From: Hansschlegelia plantiphila
GTDB taxonomy: Bacteria > Pseudomonadota > Alphaproteobacteria > Rhizobiales > Methylopilaceae
Length of the DNA: 64,000 nucleotides
Direction of reading: 5' to 3'
Assembly (NCBI RefSeq): GCF_027922265.1
Contig: NZ_BSFI01000006.1
Span: 1-64,000 of the forward strand
A program made the position numbers and the translations under genes. A model generated the notes under the pieces. The model ran no database searches and was not told the origin of the DNA. It saw nothing but the letters and a program-made list of their open reading frames with translations. This document shows positions 48,616-59,385 of the stretch, piece after piece. Every line of letters starts with the position of its first letter. Positions within the stretch are counted from its first letter, which is position 1.

Positions 48616-48836
48616 GACGGCCGCTCGGCGGCGGCGATCCGGCTGCGCGCCGGGCCGTCGCGGCGCCGGGCGAGGTTCTGTTCGAAATCGTCGCGCGCGG
48701 GAACGCGTCGCGTTGCGCCGCGATAGACGTCTCCACTGGACTGGAGGTCGTCGTAATCGGTCCCGCCGACGGGGCCGACGCCCATCTCAGGGCCGTGGCG
48801 CTTCGCAAGCTGCGGATGCGGCTGGGGAAAAGCTGA
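48612..48836 (+). CDS. Small conserved protein, DUF6898-like
   Basis: Predicted 74-residue soluble protein starting at GTG 48612, overlapping the L,D-transpeptidase stop (GTGA). The sequence [27 protein letters not shown] followed by [21 protein letters not shown] resembles the DUF6898 family found in Alphaproteobacteria. Function unknown. Translational coupling with the transpeptidase suggests a shared role, but this is only inference. It would be easily missed because it is short and starts with GTG. Confidence 0.6.
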   Translation: MRRPLGGGDPAARRAVAAPGEVLFEIVARGNASRCAAIDVSTGLEVVVIGPADGADAHLRAVALRKLRMRLGKS

Positions 48837-49036
48837 ACCGGAAGGCGCCTCCTCCGAAGGTTGCATTCGCTGCGCTGCGTCAGGCCGACGCCTGCCTTTT
48901 CCCGCATTCGCGACATATGATAGGCAGGGTTTTCAACGATCACGGCGCGCCGGCTGTTCGGCTCGGGCGTCCGGTCCTGAAGTATCGCGGCGCCAACGTG
49001 CGTCAGCCGCCAGCACCGGCTAGGAGGGAAACGACC

Positions 49037-50344
49037 ATGTCCATAAGCGAAGCGCATGCCCAGGGGGCGGAAAGCCGCTTCTTCCAGGCGAGCCTCGCCG
49101 AAGTCGATCCGGAGCTCGCCGATGCGGTGAAGTCCGAGCTCGGCCGCCAGCGCGACGAGATCGAGCTGATCGCCTCCGAGAACATCGTCTCCAAGGCGGT
49201 GCTCGAGGCGCAGGGCTCGGTGCTCACCAACAAGTACGCCGAGGGCTATCCCGGCCGCCGCTACTATGGCGGCTGCCAGTTCGTCGACGTCGCCGAGCAG
49301 CTCGCAATCGACCGCGCCAAGAAGCTCTTCAACTGCCAGTTCGCGAACGTGCAGCCGCATTCCGGCGCGCAGGCGAACACGGCGGTGTTCTTCGCGCTGA
49401 TGCAGCCGGGCGACACCTTTCTCGGCCTCGACCTCGCGGCCGGCGGCCACCTCACCCACGGCGCCAAGGCGGCGCTATCCGGCAAGTGGTTCAACGCGGT
49501 CAACTACCACGTCAAGCCGGAGGATCACCGGATCGACATGGAGGAGGTCGCGCAGCTCGCCGAGCAGCACAAGCCGAAGGTGATCATCGCCGGCGGCTCG
49601 GCCTATCCCCGGCAGATCGACTTCGCGGCGTTCCGCGAGATCGCCGATCGCGTGGGCGCCTATTTCTTCGTGGACATGGCGCACTTCGCGGGCCTCGTCG
49701 CCGGCGGCCAGCATCCGAATCCGCTGGATCATGCGCATGTCGCGACGACCACCACGCACAAGACGCTGCGCGGCCCCCGCGGCGGCATGATCCTCACCAA
49801 CGACGAGGCGCTCGCCAAGAAGTTCAACTCGGCGGTGTTCCCCGGACTGCAGGGCGGCCCGCTGATGCATGTCATCGCCGCCAAGGCGGTCGCCTTCGGC
49901 GAGGCGCTGAAGCCGGACTTCAAGATCTACGCGAAGAACGTCATCGCGAACGCCAAGGCGCTGGCCGAGAACCTGAAGGGTCACGGCTTCGACATCGTGT
50001 CCGGCGGCACCGACACGCATCTGATGCTGGTCGACCTTCGCCCGAAGAAGCTGACGGGCAAGGTCTCCGAGCTCGCGCTCGGCCGCGCCCACATCACCTG
50101 CAACAAGAACGGCATCCCCTTCGATCCCGAGAAGCCGATGGTGACCTCCGGCATCCGCCTCGGCACGCCCGCCGGCACCACTCGCGGGTTCGGCGTCAAG
50201 GAGTTCCAGGAGATCGGCGACATGATCTCCGAGGTGCTTGACGTCATCTCGCAGAAGGGCGTTGAGGAAGACGCCGAGGTCGAGGCCAAGGTCCGCAAGC
50301 AGGTGTCGAGCCTGGTCGAACGCTTCCCGCTCTACGCGGACTGA
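49037..50344 (+). CDS. glyA: Serine hydroxymethyltransferase
   Basis: PLP enzyme that makes glycine and 5,10-methylene-tetrahydrofolate from serine, feeding one-carbon metabolism. The 435-residue product has the family blocks [41 protein letters not shown] and the PLP Lys242 in [14 protein letters not shown]. The start at 49037 follows a strong TAGGAGGG site; the frame is open upstream without family sequence. It leads the run to nrdR, the riboflavin genes and nusB. Confidence 0.97.
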   Translation: MSISEAHAQGAESRFFQASLAEVDPELADAVKSELGRQRDEIELIASENIVSKAVLEAQGSVLTNKYAEGYPGRRYYGGCQFVDVAEQLAIDRAKKLFNCQFANVQPHSGAQANTAVFFALMQPGDTFLGLDLAAGGHLTHGAKAALSGKWFNAVNYHVKPEDHRIDMEEVAQLAEQHKPKVIIAGGSAYPRQIDFAAFREIADRVGAYFFVDMAHFAGLVAGGQHPNPLDHAHVATTTTHKTLRGPRGGMILTNDEALAKKFNSAVFPGLQGGPLMHVIAAKAVAFGEALKPDFKIYAKNVIANAKALAENLKGHGFDIVSGGTDTHLMLVDLRPKKLTGKVSELALGRAHITCNKNGIPFDPEKPMVTSGIRLGTPAGTTRGFGVKEFQEIGDMISEVLDVISQKGVEEDAEVEAKVRKQVSSLVERFPLYAD

Positions 50345-50372
50345 CCGAGACAGGCGATACGGGAGATCCTTG

Positions 50373-50858
50373 ATGCGTTGCCCGCACTGCGGCGCGCCTG
50401 ACAGTCAGGTCAAGGACTCCCGTCCGGCCGAAGACGGCGCCGCGATCCGCCGAAGGCGGGTCTGCGGCGCCTGCGGTCAGCGCTTCACCACTTTCGAGCG
50501 CGTGCAGCTGCGCGAACTCGTGGTGATGAAGCGCTCAGGCCGCCTCGTTCCGTTCGATCGTGACAAGCTGCATCGCTCGGTCACGATCGCGCTGCGCAAG
50601 CGGCCGGTCGAGCCCGAGCGCATTGAGACGATGGTGTCGGGAATCGTGCGCCAGCTCGAAAGCAGCGGCGAGACCGAGATCAGCGCCGAGGCGATCGGCC
50701 GGCTTGTGATGGACGGCCTCAAGGCGCTCGACGACGTCGCCTATGTGCGCTTCGCGTCCGTGTACAAGAACTTCTGCGAAGCCAAGGATTTCGAAACGCT
50801 TTTGGGCGAGCTCGCCGGCGATGGACCGCCCTCCTCGGCGCTCGAACGACCCCGGTGA
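50373..50858 (+). CDS. nrdR: Transcriptional repressor NrdR
   Basis: Represses ribonucleotide reductase genes by sensing ATP/dATP. The 161-residue product has the zinc ribbon Cys3/Cys6/Cys31/Cys34 (MRCPHC and VCGACG) and the ATP-cone ([20 protein letters not shown]). The start at 50373 is 28 bases after glyA. The stop overlaps the ribD start by one base (TGATG). Confidence 0.96.
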   Translation: MRCPHCGAPDSQVKDSRPAEDGAAIRRRRVCGACGQRFTTFERVQLRELVVMKRSGRLVPFDRDKLHRSVTIALRKRPVEPERIETMVSGIVRQLESSGETEISAEAIGRLVMDGLKALDDVAYVRFASVYKNFCEAKDFETLLGELAGDGPPSSALERPR

Positions 50859-52018
50859 TGGACGCCGGTTCAACGGCGTCGCTCGGCCGGTTCTCCTTCA
50901 GCGCGCAGAACGAGGACGACCGCTGGATGGCGGTCGCGCTCGCTCTCGCCCGGCGCGGCCTCGGCCGGACGGCGCCCAATCCGGCGGTCGGCGCGGTGAT
51001 CGTGGCGCCTGGACCCGACGGCGGCCGCGTCGTCGGCCGTGGCTGGACAGCGCCCGGCGGCCGGCCGCACGCCGAGACCGCGGCTCTCATTCGGGCCGGC
51101 GACGCCGCACGCGGCGCGACGCTCTATGTGACGCTGGAGCCGTGCAGCCATTACGGGCGCACGCCGCCCTGCGCGGACGCGGTGGCGCGCGCCGGCGTGG
51201 CGAGGGTCGTGGTCGCGGTGGCCGATCCCGATCCGCGCGTGAATGGTCAGGGCCTCGCTCGCCTGCGGGAGGCGGGGGTCACGGTCGACCTGCTTCCCGA
51301 GAGCGCCGAGGCGCGGCGGCTCAACGCCGGCCATGTCTCGCGCGTCACCCGCGGCCGTCCGCGTGTCGCGCTGAAGCTCGCGGTGTCCGCCGACGGCAAG
51401 GTCGCGCCGCCCGGCGGAGGGCCGGCGGCGATCGGCGGCGAGCGGTCGCGCGCCCGCGTCCACCTGATGCGCGCCGAGGCCGACGCGATCATGATCGGCG
51501 TCGGCACGGCGCTCGCCGACGATCCGGCACTGACCTGCCGGCTGCCGGGCATGGCCGATCGGTCGCCGATCCGGGTCCTGCTCGACGCGAGCCTGCGCGC
51601 GCCGGTCGAAAGCCGCCTGGTCGCAACGGCCGGCGAGATTCCGACATGGATCTTCTGCGCGGTCGGCGCCGACGAACGCCGCGAACGCGCTCTGCGTGAA
51701 TCAGGCGCAGAAGTGTTGAGAATCGCGACGGGGGATGATGGCGGCGGGGTGTCTCTGCCCGAGGCGCTCAAGCTGCTCGCGCTTCGCGGCGTCACGCGGC
51801 TGATGGTGGAGGGCGGTCCAACGCTCGCGTCGGCGCTGCTCGACGCCGACCTGGTCGATGAGGCGACGATCATCGGCGGACCCGGGACGCTCGGGGCAGA
51901 CGCCATCGATGCGCTTGCCGGACGGCCGCTCGCCGCGCTGACGGAGTCGCCGCGCTTCGCCCCGTTCTTGCGGGAGCAGGTCGGCGACGACATCTGGACG
52001 AGCTACGAGCGGTCGTAG
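50858..52018 (+). CDS. ribD: Bifunctional riboflavin biosynthesis deaminase/reductase (RibD)
   Basis: Deaminates and then reduces the pyrimidine intermediate of riboflavin synthesis. The 386-residue product has the N-terminal deaminase with zinc motifs HAETAAL and PCSHYGRTPPC and the C-terminal reductase (KLAVSADGKVA, LMRAEADAIMIGVGTALADDP, GVTRLMVEGGPTLASALL). An ATG at 50858 is adopted; a GTG one codon earlier (50855) is the alternative. No FMN riboswitch is seen upstream. Confidence 0.95.
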   Translation: MDAGSTASLGRFSFSAQNEDDRWMAVALALARRGLGRTAPNPAVGAVIVAPGPDGGRVVGRGWTAPGGRPHAETAALIRAGDAARGATLYVTLEPCSHYGRTPPCADAVARAGVARVVVAVADPDPRVNGQGLARLREAGVTVDLLPESAEARRLNAGHVSRVTRGRPRVALKLAVSADGKVAPPGGGPAAIGGERSRARVHLMRAEADAIMIGVGTALADDPALTCRLPGMADRSPIRVLLDASLRAPVESRLVATAGEIPTWIFCAVGADERRERALRESGAEVLRIATGDDGGGVSLPEALKLLALRGVTRLMVEGGPTLASALLDADLVDEATIIGGPGTLGADAIDALAGRPLAALTESPRFAPFLREQVGDDIWTSYERS

Positions 52019-52054
52019 AGAAGACGCGTCTGCAGCAACGGATCTGAAGTCCTC

Positions 52055-52669
52055 ATGTTCACCGGCATCGTCACCGACATCGGCGAGATCGTCGCCCGAG
52101 AAAAGCGAGGGGACGTCACGCGCTACGCGATCTCATCCCGCTATGACCCGGCGGGCATCGCGCTCGGCGCCTCGATCGCCTGCGACGGGGTCTGCCTTAC
52201 GGTGATCGAGGTCGAGCCGACGTCCGACGGGGCGACCTTTTCGGTCGAGGCGGGACCGGAGACCCTCAACCTGACCACGGTCGGTTCGTGGACTGTCGGC
52301 TCGCGGCTGAACCTCGAGCGCGCGCTGAAGATGGGCGACGAACTCGGCGGTCACCTCGTGCTCGGCCATGTCGACGGCGTCGCCGAGATCGCGGCGCGCG
52401 ACGACTTCGGCGACACCGTGCGGTTCTCGCTCGTCGCGCCGCGCGCAGTCGCGAAATTCGTCGCGGTGAAGGGCTCGATCTGCCTCGACGGGACGTCGCT
52501 CACCGTCAACGAGGTCGACGGCGAGCTCTTCTCGGTTCACCTCATCCCGCACACGCTGGCCGAGACCGCTTGGGCGAACCGGCGGGCCGGGGACCGCGTC
52601 AACCTCGAAGTCGATATGATGGCCCGCTACGCCGCGCGCCTTGCCGAGGCGAGCGCGCTCGGATACTGA
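52055..52669 (+). CDS. ribE: Riboflavin synthase, alpha subunit
   Basis: Dismutates two molecules of 6,7-dimethyl-8-ribityllumazine into riboflavin. The 204-residue product starts with the family signature MFTGIVTDIGEI and shows the two tandem lumazine-binding domains, with LGASIACDGVCLTV in the first half and KGSICLDGTSLTVNEV in the second. It lies between ribD and ribH in the conserved order. Confidence 0.96.
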   Translation: MFTGIVTDIGEIVAREKRGDVTRYAISSRYDPAGIALGASIACDGVCLTVIEVEPTSDGATFSVEAGPETLNLTTVGSWTVGSRLNLERALKMGDELGGHLVLGHVDGVAEIAARDDFGDTVRFSLVAPRAVAKFVAVKGSICLDGTSLTVNEVDGELFSVHLIPHTLAETAWANRRAGDRVNLEVDMMARYAARLAEASALGY

Positions 52670-52699
52670 CGCCCCTCAGCATTTCGAGGCACTTTTTCA

Positions 52700-53182
52700 A
52701 TGGTCGATAACCACCGGCGCCCCGGCGCCGTCGAGCCGACGCGGGCTCGGGCGCTCGTCGTCGAGGCCCGCTTCTATGACGAGATCGCCGACGCCCTGCT
52801 CGAAGGCGCGACGGGGTATCTTGAGAAGGCCGGCGCGACGTTCGACGTCGTCACGGTCAACGGGGCGCTGGAGCTGCCCTCGACCATCGCGATCCTGCTC
52901 GACGCCGCCGCCGAGAAAGGCGAGCCCTACGACGCCGCGATCGCGCTCGGCTGCGTCATCCGCGGCGAGACCACTCATTACGAGATCGTGTCGAACGAGA
53001 GCGCCCGGGCGCTGATGGAGCTGTCGGTCGCCCGCAAGCTGCCGCTCGGCAACGGGATCCTGACCGTCGAGAACGAAGCGCAGGCCTTCGCCCGCGCCCG
53101 CGTCTCCGAGATGGACAAAGGCGGCGGGGCGGCGGAGGCAGCGCTTGCCGTGCTGCGTCTCAAACGCCGCGCCGAGGGCTGA
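52700..53182 (+). CDS. ribH: 6,7-dimethyl-8-ribityllumazine synthase
   Basis: Condenses the two riboflavin precursors. The 160-residue product has the family marks [29 protein letters not shown] and [19 protein letters not shown] with the catalytic His in GETTHYE. It is 30 bases after ribE and four bases before the nusB start. Confidence 0.96.
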   Translation: MVDNHRRPGAVEPTRARALVVEARFYDEIADALLEGATGYLEKAGATFDVVTVNGALELPSTIAILLDAAAEKGEPYDAAIALGCVIRGETTHYEIVSNESARALMELSVARKLPLGNGILTVENEAQAFARARVSEMDKGGGAAEAALAVLRLKRRAEG

Positions 53183-53186
53183 GGTC

Positions 53187-53651
53187 ATGGCCAAAGGCGA
53201 GAAACGTTCCGCCGCCCGCCTCGCGGCCGTGCAAGCGCTCTATCAGATGGACATCGCCGGCACGCCGCTGCCGGATACGCTCGCCCAGTTCGAGTCGCAC
53301 TGGCTCGGCAAGGAAGTCGACGGCGACGAATACAAGCCCGCCGAAGCCGCCTTCTTCCGCGACCTTGTCGGCGGGGTGCTGAAGGAGCAGCGGGCGCTCG
53401 ACCCGCTGATCGACGACACGCTTCAGGCGGGCTGGCCGCTGAAGCGCGTCGAGGCGATCATGCGCGCGATCCTGAGGGCCGGGACGTTCGAACTCGGCAA
53501 GCGCCGCGACGTGCCGGTGAAAGTTGTCATCACCGAATATGTCGACATCGCGCACGCCTTCTTCGAGCGCGACGAGGCCGGGATGATCAACGCCGTGCTC
53601 GACGCGATCGCCCGCGTGGTCCGAGAGCAGGATTTCGCGAAGGGCGCGTGA
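53187..53651 (+). CDS. nusB: Transcription antitermination factor NusB
   Basis: RNA-binding factor for rRNA antitermination, partner of NusE (S10). The 154-residue product has RSAARLAAVQALYQMDIAG at the N-terminus and ILRAGTFELGKRRDVPVKVVITEYVDIA near the end. The start at 53187 lies directly after ribH; an upstream in-frame ATG inside ribH gives a non-family extension. It ends the glyA-nrdR-rib run. Confidence 0.94.
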   Translation: MAKGEKRSAARLAAVQALYQMDIAGTPLPDTLAQFESHWLGKEVDGDEYKPAEAAFFRDLVGGVLKEQRALDPLIDDTLQAGWPLKRVEAIMRAILRAGTFELGKRRDVPVKVVITEYVDIAHAFFERDEAGMINAVLDAIARVVREQDFAKGA

Positions 53652-53753
53652 GAATGCGCCCGATAGGGACCCTGAGTTCCGCGCCTCCGGCCCTCGGCTC
53701 ATCCTGAAGCGACGCTCGCCCCGGCCGCCTTTCGCTCGGCGGAGGGAAGGGCG

Positions 53754-54257
53754 TCACGCGACGCCTTCCGCGCCCGCCGCCTCCATCAGCAACTCCAGCG
53801 CCGTCAGGACGGATTGGCGGCGCACTTCGCTGCGCCCGAGATCGCCGAATCTCCGTTCGCGATGCAGCGTCGGTCGATCGACGCGCGCGGCCGCGAAATG
53901 AACGAGGCCGACGGGCTTTGTCTCCGTGCCCCCGCCGGGACCCGCGACGCCCGTAATCGCGACCGAAAGGCCGGCGCCGCTGGCGCCAAGCGCGCCCTCA
54001 GCCATCGCCCGCGCGACCTGTTCGCTGACCGCGCCATATCGGTCGAGCATCTCCTCGGGCACGCCAAGCATCGCTGTCTTGGCGGCGTTGGAATAGGTGA
54101 CGAAGCCGCGGTCGACCGCGGCGGACGAGCCCGGGACCTCGGTCAGCGCGCCGGCGACCAGGCCGCCGGTGCAGGATTCGGCCGTGACGATCGTCAGTCC
54201 GGCGCCCCGCGCGAGACGCAGGACCTCCTCGGCGAGGTCGTAGGCCGTCCGCGTCAT
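53754..54257 (-). CDS. pncC: CinA C-terminal family nicotinamide-nucleotide amidase
   Basis: Recycles NMN to nicotinate mononucleotide by removing the amide. The 167-residue product is the single-domain form with [24 protein letters not shown] and [22 protein letters not shown]. The start at 54257 overlaps the ispDF stop by four bases; an open frame reaching further upstream runs through ispDF in another frame and is a shadow. Confidence 0.93.
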   Translation of the reverse strand: MTRTAYDLAEEVLRLARGAGLTIVTAESCTGGLVAGALTEVPGSSAAVDRGFVTYSNAAKTAMLGVPEEMLDRYGAVSEQVARAMAEGALGASGAGLSVAITGVAGPGGGTETKPVGLVHFAAARVDRPTLHRERRFGDLGRSEVRRQSVLTALELLMEAAGAEGVA

Positions 54258-55480
54258 AGCCCGTCCTCGTCGCGGAACGGCAGGCGAATCGTGGCGGAGG
54301 CGAGCGCCGCCAGCCCTTCCCGGCGGCCGGCGAAGCCGAGGCTTTCCGTTGTCGTCGCCTTCACGCCGACCCGCCCGATGGCCACGCCGGCGATCTCGGC
54401 GATACGCGCGCGGATCGCCTCGCGGTGGGGGCCGACCTTGGGGGATTCTCCGATGACGGTGAGGTCGAGATGCGCCACCGCGCCGCCGGCCTCGCGCACC
54501 CGGCGGCAGGCGTCGGCGAGGAACTGCGCGGAGTCCGCGCCCTTCCAGGCGGCGTCGGAGGGTGGGAAATGCGCGCCGATGTCGCCGTCGCCGAGCGCGC
54601 CGAGCACGGCGTCGGTCAGCGCATGCAGCGCGACGTCGGCGTCGGAGTGGCCCATCAGGCCGAAGGCGTGCGGCACGCGCACGCCGCCTAGCATGACATG
54701 GTCGCCCGGACCGAAGGCGTGGACGTCGAATCCGGAACCGGTGCGCACGTCTCCCTGTGCGAGGAAGGCGCGGCCGGCGCGGCGCAGCAAGTCGTCGTCG
54801 AACTGGTCTTGCGTCGTCAGCTTGATGTTGCGGGCCTCGCCCTCGAACAGCGCGACGCGCCCGCCGGCCCATGCGTAGAGCGCGCCGTCGTCGGTGAAGT
54901 CGTCGCGGCCCTCCGCCTCAGCGCGGGCGTGAGCCGCGACGAGATCGGCGTAACGGAAGGCCTGCGGCGTCTGCAGCGCGCGCAAGGCGGCGCGGTCGAA
55001 GGTCTCGCCGCGCGAGCCGTCGGCGGCCGCGACGCAGATCGTGTCGGTGACGGGCGCGGCCGGAACGGCGCCGCCGTCTCGCAGCGCGGCCTCGATCGCG
55101 CGGTCGATGAGGCCCGTTGAGGCGAAGGGGCGGGCGGCGTCGTGGACCAGCACGATGTCCGGCGCCTCGGCGTCGAGGGCGGCGAGACCTGCGCGCACCG
55201 AGGCCTGACGGGTCGCGCCGCCGATCGAGGGGGCGCCAAGCCTCGGATCGCTGAACCCTGCTACGGCGGCGTCGTAACGCGCGCGCTGGCCGGCTCCGAT
55301 GACGACGTTGAGGTGGCCGACGCGCGGATGGTCCAGGAAAAGCCGGACGGCCGAGGTGAGCATCGCCTCGCCGCCGATCTCGCGGAATTGCTTGGGCTCG
55401 GCGCGTCCGGCGCGGGAGCCGGCGCCTGCCGCGCAAATCACCGCAGCGACACGGGGACCAGCTTCGAACTGTCGATCCAT
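54254..55480 (-). CDS. ispDF: Bifunctional IspD/IspF (MEP pathway)
   Basis: Fusion of 2-C-methyl-D-erythritol 4-phosphate cytidylyltransferase and the 2,4-cyclodiphosphate synthase, two steps of isoprenoid synthesis. In the 408-residue product the IspD half has [16 protein letters not shown] and [10 protein letters not shown]; the IspF half has [19 protein letters not shown] (metal-binding Asp and His) and [15 protein letters not shown]. The fusion is standard in many alphaproteobacteria. It overlaps pncC by four bases and is divergent from dusB. Confidence 0.96.
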   Translation of the reverse strand: MDRQFEAGPRVAAVICAAGAGSRAGRAEPKQFREIGGEAMLTSAVRLFLDHPRVGHLNVVIGAGQRARYDAAVAGFSDPRLGAPSIGGATRQASVRAGLAALDAEAPDIVLVHDAARPFASTGLIDRAIEAALRDGGAVPAAPVTDTICVAAADGSRGETFDRAALRALQTPQAFRYADLVAAHARAEAEGRDDFTDDGALYAWAGGRVALFEGEARNIKLTTQDQFDDDLLRRAGRAFLAQGDVRTGSGFDVHAFGPGDHVMLGGVRVPHAFGLMGHSDADVALHALTDAVLGALGDGDIGAHFPPSDAAWKGADSAQFLADACRRVREAGGAVAHLDLTVIGESPKVGPHREAIRARIAEIAGVAIGRVGVKATTTESLGFAGRREGLAALASATIRLPFRDEDGL

Positions 55481-55611
55481 AGCCTACGCTTTCAGCAATT
55501 TACGACCTTCGTTCTAGCCGAGACGGGTCACTATGTCCCAGAGCAGGATTGAGTCGTTGTGCGAAACATGGATTTGTCTAATATGTGGGCAGCACCTGTC
55601 GCGGCTATTTT

Positions 55612-56640
55612 ATGAGCACTGACCTTTTGACCAATTCGCAGCCGCTCGTCATCGCCGATCTCGCCGCGCGCAACGCCGTCATGCTGGCGCCGATGTCCGG
55701 CGTGACCGACCTCGCATTCCGGCGGATCGCCGCCCGGCTTGGAGCGGGCCTGGTGGTGTCCGAAATGGTCGCTTCCGCCGAACTCGCCCGCGCCGACGAC
55801 GAAGCGCGGCTGCGCGCGGAGGGCGACGGCCTCGACCTTCACATCGTGCAGCTCGCGGGCCGTGATCCGGCCTGGATGGCGGAAGCCGCGCGGGTCGCGG
55901 TCGGCGCCGGCGCCGCGATCGTCGACATCAACATGGGCTGCCCGGCGAAGAAGGTGGTCGGCGGCCATGGCGGCTCCGCACTGCTGAAGGAGCTCAACCT
56001 CGCTGTGCGGCTGATCGCGGCCACCGTCAAGGCGGTCGACGCGCCAGTCACCGTGAAGATGCGGCTCGGCTGGGACGAAACCTCGATCGTCGCGCCTGAG
56101 CTCGCCGCGCGCGCGGAAGGCGAGGGCGCCGCGATGGTCACGGTCCATGGCCGTACGCGCTCGCAGTTCTACGAGGGCCGGGCCGATTGGGGCGCGATCC
56201 GCGCGGTCAAGGAGCGGGTGTCGATCCCAGTCATCGCAAACGGCGACCTCGTCGCCCTCGACGACGCGCCGGCGATGCTGGCGGCCTCCGGCGCGGACGG
56301 CGTCATGATCGGCCGTGGCGCGCAAGGGCGGGCGTGGTTTCCGGGCGCCGTCGCGGCCTTCCTCGCAACCGGCTCACGAAGCGGTCCGCCCTCGCTCGAG
56401 ACGCAGCGGGCGCTCGGCGTCGAGCATTACGACGGGCTGCTGTCGCTCTATGGCCGCTCCGTCGGCGTGCGCCACGCCCGCAAGCATCTCGGCTGGTGTC
56501 TCGACGCGGCGGCGGAGAGCGTGGGCCTGATAGTTCCCGCGGCGCTGAAGGCCGCCGCCATGACGGCGCCGACGGCCGAGACGGCGCTGGAGGCGTTCGA
56601 CCAGGCGTTCGACGCGCTGGCGTGGAGGGAGGCGGCATGA
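55612..56640 (+). CDS. dusB: tRNA-dihydrouridine synthase (NifR3/DusB)
   Basis: FMN enzyme that reduces uridines in tRNA. The 342-residue product has [16 protein letters not shown], the catalytic-Cys block [17 protein letters not shown] and [18 protein letters not shown]. It is the classic nifR3 upstream of ntrB in alphaproteobacteria. The ATG at 55612 gives the family N-terminus; a GTG at 55585 is an alternative. Its stop overlaps ntrB (ATGA). Confidence 0.95.
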   Translation: MSTDLLTNSQPLVIADLAARNAVMLAPMSGVTDLAFRRIAARLGAGLVVSEMVASAELARADDEARLRAEGDGLDLHIVQLAGRDPAWMAEAARVAVGAGAAIVDINMGCPAKKVVGGHGGSALLKELNLAVRLIAATVKAVDAPVTVKMRLGWDETSIVAPELAARAEGEGAAMVTVHGRTRSQFYEGRADWGAIRAVKERVSIPVIANGDLVALDDAPAMLAASGADGVMIGRGAQGRAWFPGAVAAFLATGSRSGPPSLETQRALGVEHYDGLLSLYGRSVGVRHARKHLGWCLDAAAESVGLIVPAALKAAAMTAPTAETALEAFDQAFDALAWREAA

Positions 56641-57764
56641 GCGTGTCGGCCGTCGACAAGCCCCGCACCGGCGCAGGCGCGGCCGAAGCCGTGCTGAACG
56701 CCCTGCCGCATCCGGTGATCTGCGTCGCCGAGGACGGCTCGATCGTGGACGTCAACGTGTCTGCGGAAGCCTTCTTCGAGGCCAGCGCCAACGTGCTCCG
56801 CAAGCGCGACATCCGCGAGTTCGTGCCGTTCGGCTCGCCGATGATCCAGCTGCTCGAGCAGGCGCGGGAGCGCAACGCCCCGGTCAACGAATACCGCGTC
56901 GACCTCGGCACGCCGCGCAACGGCGGCGAGCGGATCGTCGACGTCCACGTCGCGCCGCTGGGCGACAAGCCCGGCGTGCTGATCATCGTCCTGCAGGAGC
57001 GGACGATCGCCGACAAGATGGACCGTCAGCTGACCCACCGCGGCGCGGCGCGCTCGGTCACGGCGCTCGCCGCGATGCTCGCCCACGAGATCAAGAACCC
57101 GCTGTCGGGCATCCGCGGCGCGGCGCAGCTTCTGGAGCAGGGCGCGACCGACGAGGACCGCGCGCTCACCCGCCTGATCTGCGACGAGGCGGACCGCATC
57201 GTGAAGCTGGTCGACCGCATGGAGGTGTTCTCCGACGAGCGGCCGATCGAACGCGAGGCGGTCAACATCCACGCCGTGCTGGAGCACGTGAAACGGCTCG
57301 CGCTCTCCGGATTCGGGCGCAACGTCCGGATCATCGAGGAGTACGATCCCTCGCTTCCGCCGGTGCTCGCGAACCGGGACCAGCTGATCCAGGTCTTCCT
57401 GAACCTGGTGAAGAACGCCGCGGAAGCCATTGGCGATTCGAACGATGGCGAGATTCACCTGACAACGTCGTTCCGGCCGGGGGTGCGCCTCAGCGTGCCC
57501 GGCTCGACGACCCGCGTCAGCCTGCCGCTGCAGTTCACGGTGCGCGACAACGGCCCCGGCGTGCCGGAGGACCTGATGCCTCATCTGTTCGATCCGTTCG
57601 TGACGACCAAGCCGACCGGCTCGGGGCTCGGCCTCGCGCTGGTCGCGAAGATCGTCGGCAATCATGGCGGCATCATCGAATGCGAATCCCAGCCTCGGCG
57701 CACGGTGTTCCGCGTGCTGATGCCCATGTTCGTCGGCGCTGACGCCCGCAACCCCAGGAGCTGA
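56637..57764 (+). CDS. ntrB: Nitrogen regulation sensor kinase NtrB
   Basis: Cytosolic sensor kinase/phosphatase for NtrC, controlled by the PII protein. The 375-residue product has an N-terminal PAS domain (about 15-130), the HisKA motif [20 protein letters not shown] with His150, and an HATPase domain with N-box [14 protein letters not shown] and G-boxes DNGPGVP and SGLGLALV. It overlaps dusB by four bases and precedes ntrC by seven bases. Confidence 0.96.
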   Translation: MSVSAVDKPRTGAGAAEAVLNALPHPVICVAEDGSIVDVNVSAEAFFEASANVLRKRDIREFVPFGSPMIQLLEQARERNAPVNEYRVDLGTPRNGGERIVDVHVAPLGDKPGVLIIVLQERTIADKMDRQLTHRGAARSVTALAAMLAHEIKNPLSGIRGAAQLLEQGATDEDRALTRLICDEADRIVKLVDRMEVFSDERPIEREAVNIHAVLEHVKRLALSGFGRNVRIIEEYDPSLPPVLANRDQLIQVFLNLVKNAAEAIGDSNDGEIHLTTSFRPGVRLSVPGSTTRVSLPLQFTVRDNGPGVPEDLMPHLFDPFVTTKPTGSGLGLALVAKIVGNHGGIIECESQPRRTVFRVLMPMFVGADARNPRS

Positions 57765-57771
57765 GCCGCCC

Positions 57772-59211
<1,440 letters not shown>

Positions 59212-59215
59212 GACG

Positions 59216-59243
59216 CGCCCTCTCCGCAAAAGCGGGGAGGGCG
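59216..59243 (+). promoter_or_regulatory. Stem-loop between ntrC and ntrY
   Basis: CGCCCTCTCCGC (59216-59227) pairs with GCGGGGAGGGCG (59232-59243) with one G-U pair and an AAAA loop, five bases after the ntrC stop. No T-tract follows. It may lower read-through from ntrBC into ntrYX or protect the ntrC 3' end. Confidence 0.4.
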
Positions 59244-59385
59244 ATCGGGCACAGGGCGCAACGCTGTTCCGGTCCCTGCCGAACCGGACGTCCGAGGTCC
59301 AGCGCGCTCAGCCGAGCGGCGAAGGCCCCCGCGAGGCCGCCTTCTCACCCTGACATCCATCGAAACACGTCAGAGCGCCCAGAAG

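Noticed and set aside
48837..49036. Glycine or tetrahydrofolate riboswitch before glyA
   Set aside because: No recognisable conserved aptamer core was seen; only an ordinary strong ribosome site precedes the gene.
50345..50857. FMN riboswitch for the riboflavin genes
   Set aside because: ribD starts inside the nrdR stop and the glyA-nrdR gap is only 28 bases, so there is no room. The 200 bases before glyA also show none of the conserved FMN aptamer blocks.
54258..54872. Extended pncC/cinA frame to a 372-residue protein
   Set aside because: The upstream part is Arg-rich and runs antiparallel in codon phase through ispDF; the family N-terminus begins at 54257, giving the known single-domain length.
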